A stretch of 52,827 nt of DNA from an uncultured Prevotellaceae bacterium (GTDB lineage: Bacteria; Bacteroidota; Bacteroidia; Bacteroidales; Bacteroidaceae). Location of the stretch: NCBI GenBank assembly GCA_900318885.1, contig ONMN01000018.1, positions 1-52,827 of the forward strand. The letters are read 5' to 3'. Below, one piece after another: positions 26,576 through 35,162 of the stretch (positions within the stretch are counted from its first letter, which is position 1; every line of letters starts with the position of its first letter). The position numbers were made by a program, and so were the translations under genes. Under the pieces are notes generated by a model. That model was not told the DNA's origin. It searched no databases and saw only the letters and a program-made list of their open reading frames with translations.

Positions 26576-26998
26576 TCACGGGAGTTTGCTTTTGATTTGC
26601 CGGAGTGCATCCTCTACGCCAAGCATCTGCATCACCTCTGGGCGTTCGGCCAGACGTTGCAGGTCGTCTTCGCCAACAGTCAGCCAGACCTGCCCGAAGA
26701 GGCCGATGGATACGGGGATGAACATGTCCTGATAGAGGATGGTGCCCACGTTATAAAATGTATGCTCGAAGACCATGAAGTTCCGCTTCAGGTATTCGTC
26801 GGTTGCGTTTAATGCCGTCATCGTGCTGATGGCATTATACTGCTGAAGCAACGGATGACTGTTCACTACCTTTTCTATGACCACCGTCAGACCTTTTTTC
26901 ACCGTGTCGTAGTGAGCCATCCGCTCTGGCTTTGTCATTGCTGCCAGAGCCATTGCCATCAAGACAACCAACGTGATGCCTATGAGGAACTTCTTCAT
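26576..26998 (-). CDS. Small exported or membrane-anchored hypothetical protein (DUF4359-like)
   Basis: A 140-residue protein with an N-terminal hydrophobic segment (MKKFLIGITLVVLMAMALAAM) that acts as signal peptide or anchor. The mature part resembles small DUF4359-type proteins, but I am unsure. A GQVWLTVGEDD segment and a C-terminal helix are visible, with no catalytic motif. The ATG at 26998 is preferred over the GTG one codon earlier. It starts 10 bp after the Gfo/Idh/MocA gene stop and is probably the third gene of that operon. Confidence 0.7.
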   Translation of the reverse strand: MKKFLIGITLVVLMAMALAAMTKPERMAHYDTVKKGLTVVIEKVVNSHPLLQQYNAISTMTALNATDEYLKRNFMVFEHTFYNVGTILYQDMFIPVSIGLFGQVWLTVGEDDLQRLAERPEVMQMLGVEDALRQIKSKLP

Positions 26999-27008
26999 CA
27001 CTTTTGTC

Positions 27009-27977
27009 TCAGTCCATGGGGTAGCGGACGTCCCATTTACGGCGGAGGCCGTCCATCAGTTCCATGATGTATAGCGTCTCGGCGTGGGGCATCTCACGCG
27101 GCTCGAGGAGTCCGTCGGCGAGTGCCTGGCGGCAGGCGCTGAACTGATATTCGTAGCCAGTAATCTGCTGTGGCACGCGGATGGTCTCTATGTAGGTGCG
27201 GTCGGGACCGTTCACGGTGACAGTCTGCGGATTGTTGATGTTGTCGATAATGATATTGCCATCGGTTCCGGCGATGACACCGATGTTGTCACCTACACAT
27301 TGCGCGGAGGATTGGACGTTGGCGAGGATGCCATTGGCGAGGATGATTGTGATGGCATTTGTGAGGTCCATGCCGGTGTTGCTCTTGACAGCAAAACCGT
27401 CAAGCATGCTGATTTCGCTATCAGTAAACATTCGTACAAAGTTGAGGGCATAGACGCCGAGGTCGAGCAGTGCACCGCCGCAGAGGTCAGGACGCATGAT
27501 ACGCTCCTTGTTGCCCATCGAGTAGCCAAGGGTAGCCGTGATGAGGTGGGGAGTGCCGATACGACCGTCTGCAATCAACTTGCGAACGATTCCCACGACT
27601 GGCTGGTAACGCGTCCAGATGGCTTCGGCGAGGAATACGCGACGCTCGTGAGCAAGGTCGAGTATTTCCTTGGTCTGCCGGGCGTTGGCCATGAAGGCTT
27701 TTTCTACCAGACAGGGCTTGCCGGCTTCTATCGCCGCCTTCGTCACATCGTAGTGGTGCGAGTGTGGCGTGGCGATGTAGACGAGGTCAACGTCGGGGTC
27801 GACAATCAGTTCCGTGTACGAGCCGTAAGCCTTTGGGATGTTCCACTTTTGGGCAAAGGCCTGGGCTTTTTCTATTGACCGCGAACCAATGGCAAAGGCC
27901 TCACAATCGGACATTCCGTTGAGCGTGATGGCTGCCTTTTCGGCAATCCATCCTGCTCCGATAATACCTACTTTCAT
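27009..27977 (-). CDS. Gfo/Idh/MocA family oxidoreductase
   Basis: A 322-residue NAD(P)-dependent dehydrogenase. The Rossmann nucleotide loop is at the N-terminus (VGIIGAGWIAEKAA). The conserved Glu-Lys pair is in PCLVEKAFMANARQ, where the Lys is the usual catalytic residue. The C-terminal half is the alpha/beta domain of the family. The substrate is probably a sugar or cyclitol, but family alone does not tell. Its ATG overlaps the TAA of the upstream alcohol dehydrogenase by 1 nt, so the two are coupled and may act on related carbonyl compounds. Confidence 0.9.
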   Translation of the reverse strand: MKVGIIGAGWIAEKAAITLNGMSDCEAFAIGSRSIEKAQAFAQKWNIPKAYGSYTELIVDPDVDLVYIATPHSHHYDVTKAAIEAGKPCLVEKAFMANARQTKEILDLAHERRVFLAEAIWTRYQPVVGIVRKLIADGRIGTPHLITATLGYSMGNKERIMRPDLCGGALLDLGVYALNFVRMFTDSEISMLDGFAVKSNTGMDLTNAITIILANGILANVQSSAQCVGDNIGVIAGTDGNIIIDNINNPQTVTVNGPDRTYIETIRVPQQITGYEYQFSACRQALADGLLEPREMPHAETLYIMELMDGLRRKWDVRYPMD

Positions 27978-29164
27978 TAGCCTCGAGCCATTTGATATAT
28001 TTTCTCCATGTCTTCAGCTTTGAGCACCTTCAGAGCACCGCAGGTACGCTCGTTGTTGCGGCTGCACTTACGCGTCATCTCCTTGATTTCTGCGTCGGTA
28101 ATGTCACGGCCGATGAGTTCCTTGATGTTGATAGGCATGCCGATAGCGTGGTAGAAGCGCTCCATGGCCTGAATACCTTTCTCGGCGGTGCCTTCTGGGT
28201 CGGTGAAGTCGTTGGGCACGTCCATCACGTTCACTGCGAAACGTACGAAACGACTCAAATTCTCATGCATTACATAGCGCGCCCAGCTTGGCCACATGGC
28301 CGCGAGACCAGCGCCATGAGTTACGTCGAACATACCGCTCAGCTCGTGTTCCAACTGATGTGTCGCCCAATCGTCAGCCACGCCGCAACCCGTCAGACCG
28401 TTGTGCATGATGGAGCCGCCCCACATGATTTGTGCGCGGTAGCGATAGTCCTCGGGATTCTTCAGCACGGCGAAAATTGCGTTCTTCATTGAGCGCAGCG
28501 TGGCCTCGGCGATGTCAGTCGTCAGATCCATGTCGTCGTCCTTGGTGAAGTAACGTTCCATGGTGTGCATCATCATGTCTGTGACGCCGGCAGCAGTCTG
28601 GTAGGGCGGCAGCGTAAACGTGCGCTCAGGGTTCATGATGGCGAACTTTGGACGCGACATGTTGTTTGAGTAGCCGATCTTTACGTCGCCTTCCTCGTTG
28701 GTGATTACGCTAGCCTCACTCATTTCCGAGCCGGCTGCGGGGATAGTCAGTACTGAAGCTACGGGCAGCATCGTCTTTGGAGCTTCGACTTTACCGAGAT
28801 ATAAATCCCACACGTTGCTCTCCATGCAAACACCGTAAGCAATGCACTTTGCCGAGTCGATGACACTACCGCCACCCACGGCAAGGATGAAATCTACACC
28901 CTCTTTGCGACAAAGTTCAATGCCTTTCTGGGCCAACGAGAGTCTCGGATTGGGAACTACGCCACCGAGCTTGATATAAGGCACGTCGCCAGCTGCCAAC
29001 AGTCCGCAAACCTTGTCGAGCAATCCTGAGCGCTCTGCACTCTTTCCGCCATAATGCACCAGCACCTTCGTGCCACCATATTTCTTCACCAGAGCAGCCA
29101 CCTGCTCCTCACTCTGTTTGCCGAATACCACTTCCGTCGGCGCGTAATAATTAAAGTCTTTCAT
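27977..29164 (-). CDS. Iron-containing alcohol dehydrogenase (YqhD/BDH-like)
   Basis: A 395-residue group III alcohol dehydrogenase that reduces aldehydes with NAD(P)H. The cofactor loop GGGSVIDSAK is at 97-106. The metal ligands fit the YqhD spacing: Asp196 and His200 in VTDMMMH, His269 in WATHQLEH and His283 in VTHGAGL. It is the first gene of a three-gene minus-strand operon with the Gfo/Idh/MocA oxidoreductase and the small exported protein. A -7 box (TATCTTTG) lies at 29182-29189. Likely role: aldehyde detoxification or fermentation balance. Confidence 0.92.
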   Translation of the reverse strand: MKDFNYYAPTEVVFGKQSEEQVAALVKKYGGTKVLVHYGGKSAERSGLLDKVCGLLAAGDVPYIKLGGVVPNPRLSLAQKGIELCRKEGVDFILAVGGGSVIDSAKCIAYGVCMESNVWDLYLGKVEAPKTMLPVASVLTIPAAGSEMSEASVITNEEGDVKIGYSNNMSRPKFAIMNPERTFTLPPYQTAAGVTDMMMHTMERYFTKDDDMDLTTDIAEATLRSMKNAIFAVLKNPEDYRYRAQIMWGGSIMHNGLTGCGVADDWATHQLEHELSGMFDVTHGAGLAAMWPSWARYVMHENLSRFVRFAVNVMDVPNDFTDPEGTAEKGIQAMERFYHAIGMPINIKELIGRDITDAEIKEMTRKCSRNNERTCGALKVLKAEDMEKIYQMARG

Positions 29165-29181
29165 ACGTAAATAGTTTTGTG

Positions 29182-29189
29182 CAAAGATA
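29182..29189 (-). promoter_or_regulatory. -7 box for the alcohol dehydrogenase operon
   Basis: TATCTTTG on the minus strand, 18 bp before the ATG at 29164. The -33 element is weak. Confidence 0.55.
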
Positions 29190-29294
29190 GCATAATATTA
29201 TCAATTATCCAAGAAATTCCACGAATTTTAACGCAACACATTAAAATAGTACACGCAACAATCTGGTAAATCAAAAAACAAAACTCATATTTTC

Positions 29295-29326
29295 TTTGGT
29301 TGTTTAGATGAAAAAGTGTAACTTTG
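29295..29326 (+). promoter_or_regulatory. Promoter for the lipoprotein/murB operon
   Basis: TTTG at 29295-29298, 20 bp spacer, TAACTTTG at 29319-29326, 22 bp before the ATG at 29349. Confidence 0.72.
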
Positions 29327-29348
29327 CAGTCGATTTGAGATCAAATTG

Positions 29349-30188
29349 ATGAAACGGTATTTTATAGCTTTAATCTGCGGTGTGCTGTTGATAGCATGCG
29401 GAGGCAATAAAACGGGAGTAACCGAGGAGGTTGCCCCAGCAGATTCTTCGCAGGAGCTCACGGATTCGGCAGCTAATGACAGTATCACAGACCTGTTAGC
29501 AAACATCCCAATGCCAAAGGCCGCTGACGAGTTGTTCGACGACTTTATCTTCAACTTTGCAGCGAATCAAAAACTGCAGATGGAGCGTATCCTGTTTCCG
29601 CTGAAGACGACGAAAGCCGGTCAAGTGGATAAAATCGAGAAAGGCGAATGGAAGATGGAACGCTATTTTATGCGTCAGGACTACTACACGCTGATTTTCG
29701 ACAGCGAGAAGCAGATGGAGGTGGTGAAGGACACGTCGTTGAACCATGCGGTCGTGGAAATGATATACTTCAACACCGGCGCCGTGGTGCAACACGTCTT
29801 TGACCGTCTGCGTGGCGCTTGGATGCTGACGAGCATCAACACCATTCCCATCAGCCAATCTTCTAACGCGTCATTCCTTGAATTCTACCACAAGTTTGCG
29901 ACAGATCTTGAATTCCAGTTGGAGAGTCTGAACGAAACCATCGAGTTTGAAGGTCCAGACCCCGACGACGACTTTGCCCGCATGGAAGGTCTGATATCTT
30001 CCGACACGTGGGAGGCCTTTGCGCCTGAGTTGCCGCAGAAGATGATTTTCAATATTATCTACGGTCAGGCGCAAAAGAGTGGCAACAGGAAACTTTTCGT
30101 GCTGCGAGGCATTGCGAATGGTATGGAATTAGAGATGCGTTTCGCGCGAAAGGACGGTAAATGGAAATTGACGAAACTGTCGACGTAA
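29349..30188 (+). CDS. Predicted lipoprotein (DUF4348-like)
   Basis: A 279-residue lipoprotein. The N-terminus MKRYFIALICGVLLIAC ends in a lipobox Cys followed by GGN. An acidic Ser/Asp/Glu linker leads to a globular domain starting at DELFDDFIFNFAANQKLQ, which is how DUF4348 proteins of Bacteroidetes begin. The fold looks NTF2-like (alternating strands, FARKDGKWKLTKL at the end), but no function is known. The ATG at 29349 is preferred over a TTG one codon before. It is the first gene of a run with murB and the MBL hydrolase. Confidence 0.78.
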   Translation: MKRYFIALICGVLLIACGGNKTGVTEEVAPADSSQELTDSAANDSITDLLANIPMPKAADELFDDFIFNFAANQKLQMERILFPLKTTKAGQVDKIEKGEWKMERYFMRQDYYTLIFDSEKQMEVVKDTSLNHAVVEMIYFNTGAVVQHVFDRLRGAWMLTSINTIPISQSSNASFLEFYHKFATDLEFQLESLNETIEFEGPDPDDDFARMEGLISSDTWEAFAPELPQKMIFNIIYGQAQKSGNRKLFVLRGIANGMELEMRFARKDGKWKLTKLST

Positions 30189-30189
30189 A

Positions 30190-30222
30190 AGAGCTTAGAG
30201 GTAAGAGGTGAGAATGAGAGAT
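30190..30222. repeat. AGAGGTR repeat overlapping the murB start region
   Basis: AGAGCTT, AGAGGTA, AGAGGTG, AGAATGAGAG form a 7 bp repeat that runs into the murB ATG at 30214. It belongs to the family at 44318-44417 and 46857-46959. Its purine tract occupies the ribosome-binding position. Confidence 0.65.
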
Positions 30223-31215
30223 ATAGCAAACTACAGCCTAAAGGAGCATAACACGTTTGGCATTGAGGCGCGGTGCAGTAGATTTTTGGAATACAGCACT
30301 GTGGATGAGGCCAAAGTTGTGGCTGCTATTTTGCGAGAGACAGGAGACCCCTATATAATAATAGGTGGAGGCAGTAACCTGTTGTTGACTCGCGATTTCG
30401 AGGGCATTGTAGTTCACTCCGCGCTGATGGGCGTTGACATCGACGGTTGCAGGATGACTTGCGGCAGCGGCATGGAGTGGGACAAGGCAGTGGCGCTGGC
30501 CGTGGAGCAAGGACTCTATGGTGCCGAGAACTTGTCATTGATTCCAGGCGACGTTGGAGCCAGTGCCGTGCAGAACATCGGAGCCTATGGCGTCGAGGCG
30601 AAAGACCTGATTGTCGAAGTCGAAGCCGTTGAAATTGCCACGGGACAGCTGCGGACTTTCAGCAATGCCGACTGCCAGTATGGTTACCGCGACAGCCGTT
30701 TCAAGCACGACTGGAAGAACCAGTTTCTGATGACTCACGTGACATACGCGTTGCTATCAGCGTTCGAGCCCAAGTTGGACTACGGCAATATCCGTGCCGA
30801 GCTGGAACGAAAGGGTATCAGCAGTCCTACGGCAGCACAGTTGCGTTCCGTCATCATCGATATCCGCAATGCCAAGCTGCCCGACCCCAAAGTGACGGGC
30901 AATGCAGGCAGTTTCTTTATGAATCCCGTGGTGAGCCGCGAGAAATACGAATCGCTGGCAGCACAGTATGATGGCATGCCTCATTACACGATTGACAGCA
31001 ACCACGAAAAGATTCCTGCCGGTTGGATGATAGAACAGTGTGGCTGGAAAGGCCGTTCGCTGGGCCGTGCAGGAGTTCATGACAAACAGGCGCTGGTGCT
31101 CGTCAATCGAGGCGGAGCCACAGGCGCGGAAGTCGTGACTTTGTGTGAAACCATCCGCAAGGATGTTCGCGAGAAATTTGGAATAGACATACATCCGGAA
31201 GTAAACATCATATGA
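30214..31215 (+). CDS. murB: UDP-N-acetylenolpyruvoylglucosamine reductase
   Basis: A 333-residue FAD enzyme that completes UDP-MurNAc in peptidoglycan synthesis. It shows HNTFGIEARCSR at the N-terminus, the FAD loop YIIIGGGSNLLL, GAENLSLIPGDVGASAVQNIGAYG, the catalytic Ser in TGNAGSFFMNP and the closing KQALVLVNRGGATG. The length and order are those of type I MurB. The ATG at 30214 is preferred. A GTG two codons earlier is possible. Its stop overlaps the next ATG by 4 nt (ATGA). Confidence 0.96.
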   Translation: MRDIANYSLKEHNTFGIEARCSRFLEYSTVDEAKVVAAILRETGDPYIIIGGGSNLLLTRDFEGIVVHSALMGVDIDGCRMTCGSGMEWDKAVALAVEQGLYGAENLSLIPGDVGASAVQNIGAYGVEAKDLIVEVEAVEIATGQLRTFSNADCQYGYRDSRFKHDWKNQFLMTHVTYALLSAFEPKLDYGNIRAELERKGISSPTAAQLRSVIIDIRNAKLPDPKVTGNAGSFFMNPVVSREKYESLAAQYDGMPHYTIDSNHEKIPAGWMIEQCGWKGRSLGRAGVHDKQALVLVNRGGATGAEVVTLCETIRKDVREKFGIDIHPEVNII

Positions 31216-31973
31216 AGCTGACATTTTTAGGAACGGGAACCTCGTGTGGCGTGCCGACAATCGGATGCCAATGCTACACGTGCAGCAGTACGGACGCGAA
31301 GGACAAGCGTCTGCGTTGTTCGGTACTCATCGAGACCGAACAGACGCGACTGCTCATCGACTGCGGTCCCGATTTCCGTCAGCAGATAATGAATCAGCCG
31401 TTTCGCAAGATTGACGGTATCCTGATTACCCACGCCCATTACGACCATATGGGAGGAATGGACGATATCCGCCCTTACTGTCAGTTTGGTGAAATCAATG
31501 TCTATGCCGACCCGATAGCCCGCAAGGGCATGCTCGAGATGCTGCCATACTGTTTTGTCGAACACCGCTATCCAGGCGTGCCGGCCATCCAGTTGCACGA
31601 GATTCATCCCCACGAAGCCTTACATATTGGCGACCTCGACATCATGCCATTCCAAGTGATGCATCACGACCTGCCGATATTGGGTTTCCGCATTGGCCCG
31701 TTGGCGTATATCACGGATATGAAGACCATTGACGACGGAGAACTGAAATACATCAAAGGTGCCGAAGTGCTGGTGGTAAACGCCCTGCGACAAAAGCCTC
31801 ACCACTCGCACCAGACACTGGCTGAGGCCGTGGATTTTGCCCGTTTGATTGGTGCACGACAGACGTGGCTCATCCATTCGAGTCACGATATTGGCCGCCA
31901 CGAAGAAGTGAACGCCTCGTTGCCGAAGGACATACAAATGGCGTATGACGGACAAGAGATTTTGATAGTTTAG
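31212..31973 (+). CDS. MBL-fold metal-dependent hydrolase (PhnP-like)
   Basis: A 253-residue metallo-beta-lactamase-fold hydrolase. The lead-in FLGTGTSCGVPTIGCQC has the extra Cys motif seen in PhnP-like members. The metal site HxHxDH is ITHAHYDHMGGMD. Later His and Asp positions (VMHHDLP, YITDMK, WLIHSSHD) complete it. PhnP acts on cyclic phosphodiesters; the substrate here is unknown. It is coupled to murB by a 4 nt overlap, and its TAG stop lies inside a 20-21 bp repeat. Confidence 0.88.
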   Translation: MKLTFLGTGTSCGVPTIGCQCYTCSSTDAKDKRLRCSVLIETEQTRLLIDCGPDFRQQIMNQPFRKIDGILITHAHYDHMGGMDDIRPYCQFGEINVYADPIARKGMLEMLPYCFVEHRYPGVPAIQLHEIHPHEALHIGDLDIMPFQVMHHDLPILGFRIGPLAYITDMKTIDDGELKYIKGAEVLVVNALRQKPHHSHQTLAEAVDFARLIGARQTWLIHSSHDIGRHEEVNASLPKDIQMAYDGQEILIV

Positions 31974-32005
31974 AGTTAAAAGATAATAGTTTAGAGTTAG
32001 GAGAT
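31966..32005. repeat. Two-copy 20-21 bp repeat spanning a stop codon
   Basis: ATAGTTTAGAGTTA occurs twice, from 31966 and about 20 bp later. The first copy contains the TAG stop of the MBL hydrolase gene, and the second leads to the C69 peptidase start. AGTTAGGAGAT is shared with 17531-17567. Confidence 0.65.
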
Positions 32006-33649
32006 ATGAAGAGAATATTACTATTGGCGACGGTGATGATGGCTGGGGTTTATGCGCTGGCTTGTACCAATTTTATTGTAGGCAAGAAAGCCTCGGTAGA
32101 CGGCAGTGTCATCTGTTCGTATAATGCCGACTCGTATGGTGCATTTATGTGGCTCTACCACTATCCCGCTGGCAAGCATGCGAAAGGCGAGATGCGGAAA
32201 ATTTACGAATGGGATACCAATAAATATCTCGGAGAAATTCCCGAGGCCGAAGAGACCTACAACGTCGTTGGCAACATCAACGAGTGGCAGGTAACCATTG
32301 GCGAAACAACCTATGGAGGCCGCGAGGAAATGGTTGATTCGACAGGCGTAATCGATTATGGTTCATTGATTTATATCTCTCTGCAACGCTCAAAGACCGC
32401 CCGCGAAGCCATCCAGACAATGACTACTCTGGCGGAGCAATACGGTTATTGTAGCGAAGGTGAGACGTTTACCATTTGCGACCCCGAAGAGGCTTGGATT
32501 CTGGAGATGCAGGGTTGTGGTCCCGACCGCAGTGTGTCGAAAGAACGCGTCGTTTGGGTTGCCCGTCGTATTCCCGATGAGGCCATCTGCGGACATGCCA
32601 ACCAGAGCCGCATTGGCGTATTTCCGTTGAAAGATAAGGAAAACGTGCTGTATTCGAAGAACGTCATCAAATATGCTCGTAAGATGGGCTGGTTCAGCGG
32701 CAAGGATGAGGAGTTCTCGTTTAAGAATGCCTACGCCTTCCCCGATTTCAGTGGTCGTCGCATTTGTGATGCCCGCGTGTGGAGTTTTTTCAATCACCAC
32801 GTGAAAGGTATGGATCGCTATCTGCCTTGGGCGTTGGGTAAGGACAAGGACGCTGAGGACATGCCGCTGTGGGTCATTCCCGACAAGAAAGTGAGTGTTC
32901 AGGACATTATGAACGATATGCGAGACCACTACGAAGGCACGCCGATGGCTATCGACTCGACGGATATCGGTGGTGGTATCTGGCAAATGCCTTATCGTCC
33001 CACACCTTTATATTATAAAGTGGATGGCAAGAAATACTTCAACGAACGTCCGACGTCGACGCAGCAGACTGCATGGACCTACGTTTCGCAGATGCGTTCG
33101 TGGATGCCCCGCGAGGTTGGAGGTTGTTTCTGGTTTGGGAACGACGACGGCAACATGGTGGCTTATACCCCCATCTATTGTTCGATGACTGAACAGCCCG
33201 AGTGTTACAATACTCCCGATGCCGACGAGGTGACATTCTCTATGAAAAATGCCTACTGGGTGGAAAACTGGGTCAGCAACATGGTTTATCCGCGCTACTC
33301 GATGCTGTTCCCGTCGCTGAAGGCCGTTCGCGACTCCCTGCAGAATGCCTATTTTGCTCAGCAGCCCGACATCGAGGCCAAAGCGATGAAGATGGAATCC
33401 GCCGAGATGCAGCGTTTCCTTAATGCTTATAGCATCCAACAGGCTCAGCAGATGCTCGCACGCTGGCAGCAGCTGGCTTTCTATCTCGTGGTGAAATACA
33501 ACGATATGGCCGTGAAACCTGATGAGAACGGTGTCTTCAAACGTTCGAAATACGGACTCGGCGCTACTGTCAAGCGTCCCGGTTTTGCTCCAAGCTACGC
33601 TCGTGAACTCATCCACAGTACAGGAGACCGCTACGTCGTGCCCGAATGA
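32006..33649 (+). CDS. C69 family dipeptidase, exported
   Basis: A 547-residue peptidase of the C69/Ntn-hydrolase type. A signal peptide (MKRILLLATVMMAGVYALA) is followed by CTNFIVGKKAS. The Cys at position 20 is the expected catalytic nucleophile, exposed when the leader is removed. The rest matches the family (DGSVICSYNADS, YGYCSEGETFTICDPEEAWILEM, VWVARRIPDEAICGHANQS). It likely cleaves dipeptides in the periplasm or at the surface. It follows the MBL gene across the repeat tract. Confidence 0.92.
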   Translation: MKRILLLATVMMAGVYALACTNFIVGKKASVDGSVICSYNADSYGAFMWLYHYPAGKHAKGEMRKIYEWDTNKYLGEIPEAEETYNVVGNINEWQVTIGETTYGGREEMVDSTGVIDYGSLIYISLQRSKTAREAIQTMTTLAEQYGYCSEGETFTICDPEEAWILEMQGCGPDRSVSKERVVWVARRIPDEAICGHANQSRIGVFPLKDKENVLYSKNVIKYARKMGWFSGKDEEFSFKNAYAFPDFSGRRICDARVWSFFNHHVKGMDRYLPWALGKDKDAEDMPLWVIPDKKVSVQDIMNDMRDHYEGTPMAIDSTDIGGGIWQMPYRPTPLYYKVDGKKYFNERPTSTQQTAWTYVSQMRSWMPREVGGCFWFGNDDGNMVAYTPIYCSMTEQPECYNTPDADEVTFSMKNAYWVENWVSNMVYPRYSMLFPSLKAVRDSLQNAYFAQQPDIEAKAMKMESAEMQRFLNAYSIQQAQQMLARWQQLAFYLVVKYNDMAVKPDENGVFKRSKYGLGATVKRPGFAPSYARELIHSTGDRYVVPE

Positions 33650-33703
33650 TGGTTCATGATTAATGGTTCAAATCAAAAAGTTCAAAGATTAAAGTTCAAA
33701 GTC
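33648..33703. repeat. Short-period repeat between C69 peptidase gene and nhaD
   Basis: TGATGGTTCATGATTAATGG and AGTTCAAAGATTAAAGTTCA are tandem degenerate words. The first half resembles the tract after queA (49553-49582), so this family also recurs. It starts within the stop codon of the peptidase gene. Confidence 0.6.
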
Positions 33704-33704
33704 C

Positions 33705-35081
33705 ATGACGCTCATTATTGTAACAATGCTCATTTTGGCCTATGTGCTCATAGCAACAGGCCATCTGACAGGAGTCAACAAGGCCGCCATCGCCATGTTC
33801 CTCGGAACAGTGGGGTGGGTGGTTTACGTCTGTTGGGGAGCCGATTTCGTGGCCGACCAACATTCGCTGGATTATCAGGAGTGGCTCAATGGTGCCGAGC
33901 CTACCAGCGAAAAGGTCAAATTGTTTATCTACAATAATGTGTTTCTGAACTATGTTGGCAAGGCGGCAGCCATCGTTATGTTCCTGTTGGCCACGATGTC
34001 GATAGTGGAAATTCTCAATAACAACGGCTGTTTCGACTTCATCACCGAATGGATTCGCACGCGTAACTCGAAACGGCTGTTGTGGACCATAACCCTCGCA
34101 ACATTCATCCTTTCGGCCAATCTCGATAACCTCACTACGGCAACGATGATGCTGGTCATTATGCATAATATCCTGCAAAACTCCCGTCAACGCATGCTGG
34201 TGGGTTCGGCCATCGTACTTGCCGCCAATGCGGGAGGTAGTTTTACGGTCATTGGCGACCCTATCGGACTGATACTCTGGGATGGTGGTGCCGTGACGGC
34301 CAGCCGTTTCTCAGCCTACTTGCTCATTCCTGCCTTGGTGGCGTGGATCATCCCTACCATTCTGATTAACCGTCAGTTACCCGACCGCCTCGATACTGCT
34401 TGGAATCCTTCGCCTTATCGTGGAGATGACACGCGCCTGAACCGCTGGCAGCGCTTCGTCATGCTCATCGTGGGCATTGGTGGATTGTGGTTTATTCCGA
34501 CCTTCCACAACATCACCAAACTCGCACCCTTCCTCGGTGCGCTGTGTGTGCTGTCTGTGTTGTGGGTGGTCAACGAGGCCTTCAACCGCAAACTGATGAA
34601 TGCCGACCAGATGGCTCAGCGTCGCATTCCGCGTGCTTTGCAGTATGGTGCCTTGCAGCAGATGTTGTTCGTCATGGGCATTATGTTAGGTATGGGTGTG
34701 GTTACTGAAACAGGTGTGTGGGGCGACGTGGCAGCATGGTTCGACACTTACATTCACGACATCTGGCTCATGGGAATTCTGGCAGGAATGCTTAGCTCTA
34801 TCGTCGATTCGTTCACCATCGCCATATCCAATATTTCGCTCTACACACTGGGCGGTGGCGCACTCGGCACCAACGGCGCTTATTGGAGTGTCGTGGCATA
34901 CACGACAGCCATCGGCGGCTGTCTGCTGACGATTGGCAGCATCAGCGGTCTTGCCCTGATGAGAATGGAACATGTACGTCTTGGTTGGTATGTGAAACAC
35001 ATGACGCCCAAAGTGCTGTTGGGCTGGATTATTGGTTACATCATCCTATGGCTGGAGATGAATATGTTCTACGTAATATAA
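33705..35081 (+). CDS. nhaD: NhaD-type Na+/H+ antiporter
   Basis: A 458-residue polytopic transporter of the NhaD branch of the ion transporter superfamily, exchanging sodium for protons. About 12 hydrophobic segments are visible. Family motifs include ILSANLDNLTTATMMLVIMH and LAANAGGSFTVIGDPIGLILW, both in the conserved membrane core, with the acidic residues expected for ion binding. Start ATG 33705. It ends in a strong terminator that is followed at once by the pheT promoter. Confidence 0.93.
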   Translation: MTLIIVTMLILAYVLIATGHLTGVNKAAIAMFLGTVGWVVYVCWGADFVADQHSLDYQEWLNGAEPTSEKVKLFIYNNVFLNYVGKAAAIVMFLLATMSIVEILNNNGCFDFITEWIRTRNSKRLLWTITLATFILSANLDNLTTATMMLVIMHNILQNSRQRMLVGSAIVLAANAGGSFTVIGDPIGLILWDGGAVTASRFSAYLLIPALVAWIIPTILINRQLPDRLDTAWNPSPYRGDDTRLNRWQRFVMLIVGIGGLWFIPTFHNITKLAPFLGALCVLSVLWVVNEAFNRKLMNADQMAQRRIPRALQYGALQQMLFVMGIMLGMGVVTETGVWGDVAAWFDTYIHDIWLMGILAGMLSSIVDSFTIAISNISLYTLGGGALGTNGAYWSVVAYTTAIGGCLLTIGSISGLALMRMEHVRLGWYVKHMTPKVLLGWIIGYIILWLEMNMFYVI

Positions 35082-35087
35082 GAAAAT

Positions 35088-35119
35088 GGGCTCACCTTTT
35101 GGTGGGCTCGATTTTTTTT
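35088..35119 (+). terminator. nhaD intrinsic terminator
   Basis: GGGCTCACC (35088-35096), loop TTTT, GGTGGGCTC (35101-35109) forms a nine-pair stem with two G-U pairs, followed by eight Ts (35112-35119). The loop and stem edge also hold TTTG used as the pheT -33 element. Confidence 0.85.
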
Positions 35120-35129
35120 CGTAATTTTG
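35098..35129 (+). promoter_or_regulatory. pheT promoter overlapping nhaD terminator
   Basis: TTTG at 35098-35101, 20 bp spacer, TAATTTTG at 35122-35129. The -33 element lies in the terminator hairpin. Confidence 0.7.
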
Positions 35130-35162
35130 CACGCGTTTTTAAAGACATCAAATATCATTGCA

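Noticed and set aside
26312-26610. Small open frames with heptapeptide repeats on both strands
   Set aside because: They come from the 21 bp repeat. There is no promoter box or leader of a gene, and the frame is equally open on both strands.
35127-35162. Upstream TTG start for pheT, and similar upstream starts for engB and the truncated sensor gene
   Set aside because: In each case the upstream codon lies within the promoter -7 box, so it would not be in the transcript.
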